Position numbers and translations under genes: made by a program | Part shown: one piece after another, positions 62,086-64,000 of the stretch | Layout of the letters: each line of letters starts with the position of its first letter | How positions within the stretch are numbered: position 1 is the stretch's first letter | The notes under the pieces: generated by a model | Database searches by the model: none | Told to the model about the DNA's origin: nothing | Seen by the model: the letters and a program-made list of their open reading frames with translations, nothing else | Origin: Shewanella nanhaiensis | Lineage (GTDB): Bacteria; Pseudomonadota; Gammaproteobacteria; Enterobacterales; Shewanellaceae | Direction: 5' to 3' | Length of the DNA stretch: 64,000 nt | Assembly: GCF_019457885.1 (NCBI RefSeq) | Contig: NZ_JAHZST010000002.1 | Span: 434,001-498,000, forward strand

Positions 62086-62202
62086 TCAGTTTCTCAAATT
62101 TAACAACAAAGCCTATAACACCGCAGTCAACTCCGTAGCAGCCTAGTTCGTTTTGTTCTGTACACAAAACATGGCAGATTGCGTGGTCTTGTAAGCGTCC
62201 AT

Positions 62203-62983
62203 CTAAAATTCCAGTTTTGCTATACATGAAGATACTCTTAGATTTCCTGTTACTATTGGATCATGTTTAAAAGACCTTACTTCTGCCGCGACTCCAGAAA
62301 GTCCTGGATAGATAAAAGAAGTAGACACGCCCAACTTCTTCAATCTATTTCTTAGCTCAAGCTTCCACGAACCTTTGATTGTTAAAAATTTACAATTTTC
62401 AAGTTGAAGCTCTCCATACGGATTACAGGACAAGAGAAAACAGACCTCTGATTTAAATAGCGTTGATCGCTGTATTTTGGTCTTACGAAAATCACGTCAC
62501 CTTGCCTTGGTTGGATAGCAAATAAACTCGAGGGACTCTTATTGTGCTCTTCGTTGTAGTTAGCAGTGGTGTGATCAAATAATTGATACTGATCAGAAAC
62601 GCGCTCAGGCACTGCATATATACCACCATCAGTAGCATCATCTTTTTCCACAGCAAAATATAAAGCAACTAAAGGATTAGTTGACCAATCGAGCAATCGA
62701 GTTGGCAAACTGTAATGCTGTGCAAGAAACAACCACTCAAACTCACATGTGGGAATTTCTGAAGATGGGATAACAGGAACTGAAAGCCTTTTAAACTCAA
62801 CCATCATATCCCTTTCCACAAATGAAATATCCCCCCAGTGCCATTTTCAGTTCCACGTCCTATTGATGGTATTAACTTATAAGACTTATTACTTACTCCA
62901 CGAAATAGGAGTTCACTGGCACCACTATTATGGGAGAGCAATAAATTAAATTCACTCCAAAAATCTTCTAATTCTTCATTCAT
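62203..62983 (-). pseudogene. FRG-domain protein gene split by two frameshifts
   Basis: Three consecutive frames together make one FRG-domain protein. The first (62804-62983) has LLFRGVSNKSYKLIPSIGRG. The second (62382-62819) has QHYSLPTRLLDWSTNPLVAL and YFAVE. The third (62203-62433) has NPYGELQLENCKFLTI and KLKKLGVS-like C-terminal sequence. The first break falls at a run of six G on the coding strand (C at 62832-62837), with GDISFVERDMM expected across it. The second is near 62425. FRG proteins are linked to phage defence in some contexts. It may be a true pseudogene, phase-variable at the G-run, or affected by sequencing error. Confidence 0.72.
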
Positions 62984-62989
62984 ACACAA

Positions 62990-63659
62990 CTCACAACTTA
63001 TACTTTCCTATAGCATCTTACGTACACTATCGTGCCTTTCCCTCTTTAATTATCAGGGAGTTAACATTAGCGGTATTGATGTTCTACTGATTTCTTTCGT
63101 TATTGATACATGGATTATATTTGCCAAATTTGCAATTAGCTTATTGTTTACCTTTTTACTCCCAAACAGGAGATCGCAGCAATTAAAAAGATGAGTAAAT
63201 AATGTAAAATGGCTTAAAAAATGCGCATCCATAATTTAAATGTTAATGAGACCAGCTAAGGCTGCGGCTTTACATAATCCCCATTGGAAGTTGCTGAAAT
63301 ACGTAGTTCAAAATGCTGTAGAGCCATCATGGATGATGGCTCAGGCTCGGAGTTACATGGATGTAGCATCTGAGTCGCTAAGCAATTTTAAATGAAGTAT
63401 GAGGCCCGTATTCAATGCATTTAACTTCGCTGGGGCGTCATAGGTGGATGCAAGGAGGATGAGGACGAGCAGTCCTCCTTGCCCAGTGTGGTATGGAATA
63501 CCACGACTTTAATTTCAAACGAAGTTTGAACAAAGATATGATATAGATAAAAGTAGATAAGATACGAGCTTCAAACACTTTCTCAAATACTTACTCAGCC
63601 AGAAGCTTAATCTAAAAAATGTAACTAGCCTTCATTCGAAGGCTAACTAAAATCGTTGT
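62990..63659. other. Intergenic region with hairpin repeats
   Basis: No gene was found. 63330-63360 contains GAGCCATCATGGATGATGGCTC, a perfect hairpin of the Shewanella intergenic type, and 63452-63483 has AAGGAGGA with TCCTCCTT around a GATGAGGACGAGCAG-like centre. The ATTTCAAACGAAGTTTGAA word at 63512 is another small inverted repeat. The first 300 bases are AT-rich without recognisable signals. Confidence 0.5.
63330..63545. repeat. Cluster of short hairpin repeats
   Basis: Three hairpins occur in sequence: GAGCCATCAT/ATGATGGCTC (63332-63353), AAGGAGGA/TCCTCCTT (63452-63481) and TTCAAAC/GTTTGAA (63514-63530). Similar modules appear near 21380 and 61184, so this seems a mosaic of the same non-coding repeat stock. 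Confidence 0.5.
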
Positions 63660-64000
63660 TTATGCAATCTTCTCTGCTGCAACCACTGAGATCTCAACTA
63701 ACAAGGCTTCTCTGGCCATCTTAGCGGCAACACAGGCACGTGCTGGAGCGTGACCTTCTGGTACCCAAGCATCCCAAACTGCATTCATCTCGGCAAAGTA
63801 GGACATATCTTTGACGTAGATGGTGGCCGATAGGATATGTTCTCTGTCACTGCCAGCTTGAGCCAGCAAAGCATCCACTTTTTCAAGCATGCTTGAGGTC
63901 TGCTCGGTAATACCTTGCTCGGCATCTTTACATACTTGGCCACATAGGTAGATAGTGCCGTTGTGCTTGACGATACGGCTCATTCGAGTTGCTGTTTCTA
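63660..64000 (-). CDS. RidA/YjgF family enamine deaminase-like protein (5' end outside window)
   Basis: At least 107 residues are visible, with family features [31 protein letters not shown] and the C-terminal [21 protein letters not shown], which carries the substrate-binding arginine (in PAR). The frame stays open to the window edge and reads ETATR before MSRIVKHNG, the usual RidA context, so the true start is probably beyond 64000 and the ATG at 63983 internal. RidA proteins hydrolyse reactive enamine/imine intermediates. Confidence 0.85.
   Translation of the reverse strand, partial: ETATRMSRIVKHNGTIYLCGQVCKDAEQGITEQTSSMLEKVDALLAQAGSDREHILSATIYVKDMSYFAEMNAVWDAWVPEGHAPARACVAAKMAREALLVEISVVAAEKIA

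Overview
The window looks like chromosome of a marine Shewanella or a very close gammaproteobacterium. The evidence is an octaheme sulfite reductase (Sir) locus in the Shewanella gene order, ToxR/CadC-type membrane regulators beside it, the Fre, UbiA and UvrD sequences, and dispersed intergenic repeats of a Shewanella type. All calls were made by reading the sequence; no search or alignment was run.

Layout. 1-261 is the end of a flavin reductase (Fre). 794-12065 is a complete sir cluster on the minus strand, transcribed sirA, rhodanese, FKBP isomerase, TPR protein, sirC, sirD, nosL-like, nosD-like, nosF-like, nosY-like, followed by a separately spaced winged-helix membrane regulator. 12688-24204 is an accessory block: a LysR/YdhR module, the oxygen-dependent methionine synthase pair mesD-mesX with a TauE/SafE exporter, an RloA-RloB-like ATPase/Toprim pair (probable phage defence), and two unknown genes with integron-cassette architecture. 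Decayed IS200-like (Y1 transposase) elements with common ends punctuate the block. 24257-35505 is a second complete sir cluster in the same order and orientation. Divergent from it, 36065-39073 carries the only set of dedicated heme-lyase genes (sirE, sirF, sirG).

39207-64000 is more ordinary chromosome: an HTH/DUF2975 pair, a peptide-use neighbourhood (two S9 peptidases, a POT transporter, a subtilisin-like protease with an external-chaperone-like partner, a trypsin-like protease), an NhaC antiporter, a truncated hemoglobin, ubiA, uvrD, a frameshifted FRG-domain gene and the start of a RidA-like gene.

How the genes work together. SirA is a periplasmic octaheme sulfite reductase with seven CXXCH sites and one CX15CH site. 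Its Wolinella relative MccA has a heme-copper active site. SirC (four [4Fe-4S]) and SirD (NrfD-type quinol oxidase) feed it electrons. NosL/NosDFY-like proteins, with no nosZ in the window, most likely supply copper, and the Met/Gly-rich tail of the FKBP isomerase may help. SirEFG should attach the unusual heme, and one set may serve both SirA copies. The most notable observations are the tandem non-identical sir clusters, stem-loops with a shared loop motif between sirD and nosL in both clusters, a CcmH-type SirF lacking one of its two motif cysteines, a candidate AUC start codon, a MetR-like operator at mesX, and mobile-element ends bracketing accessory genes.
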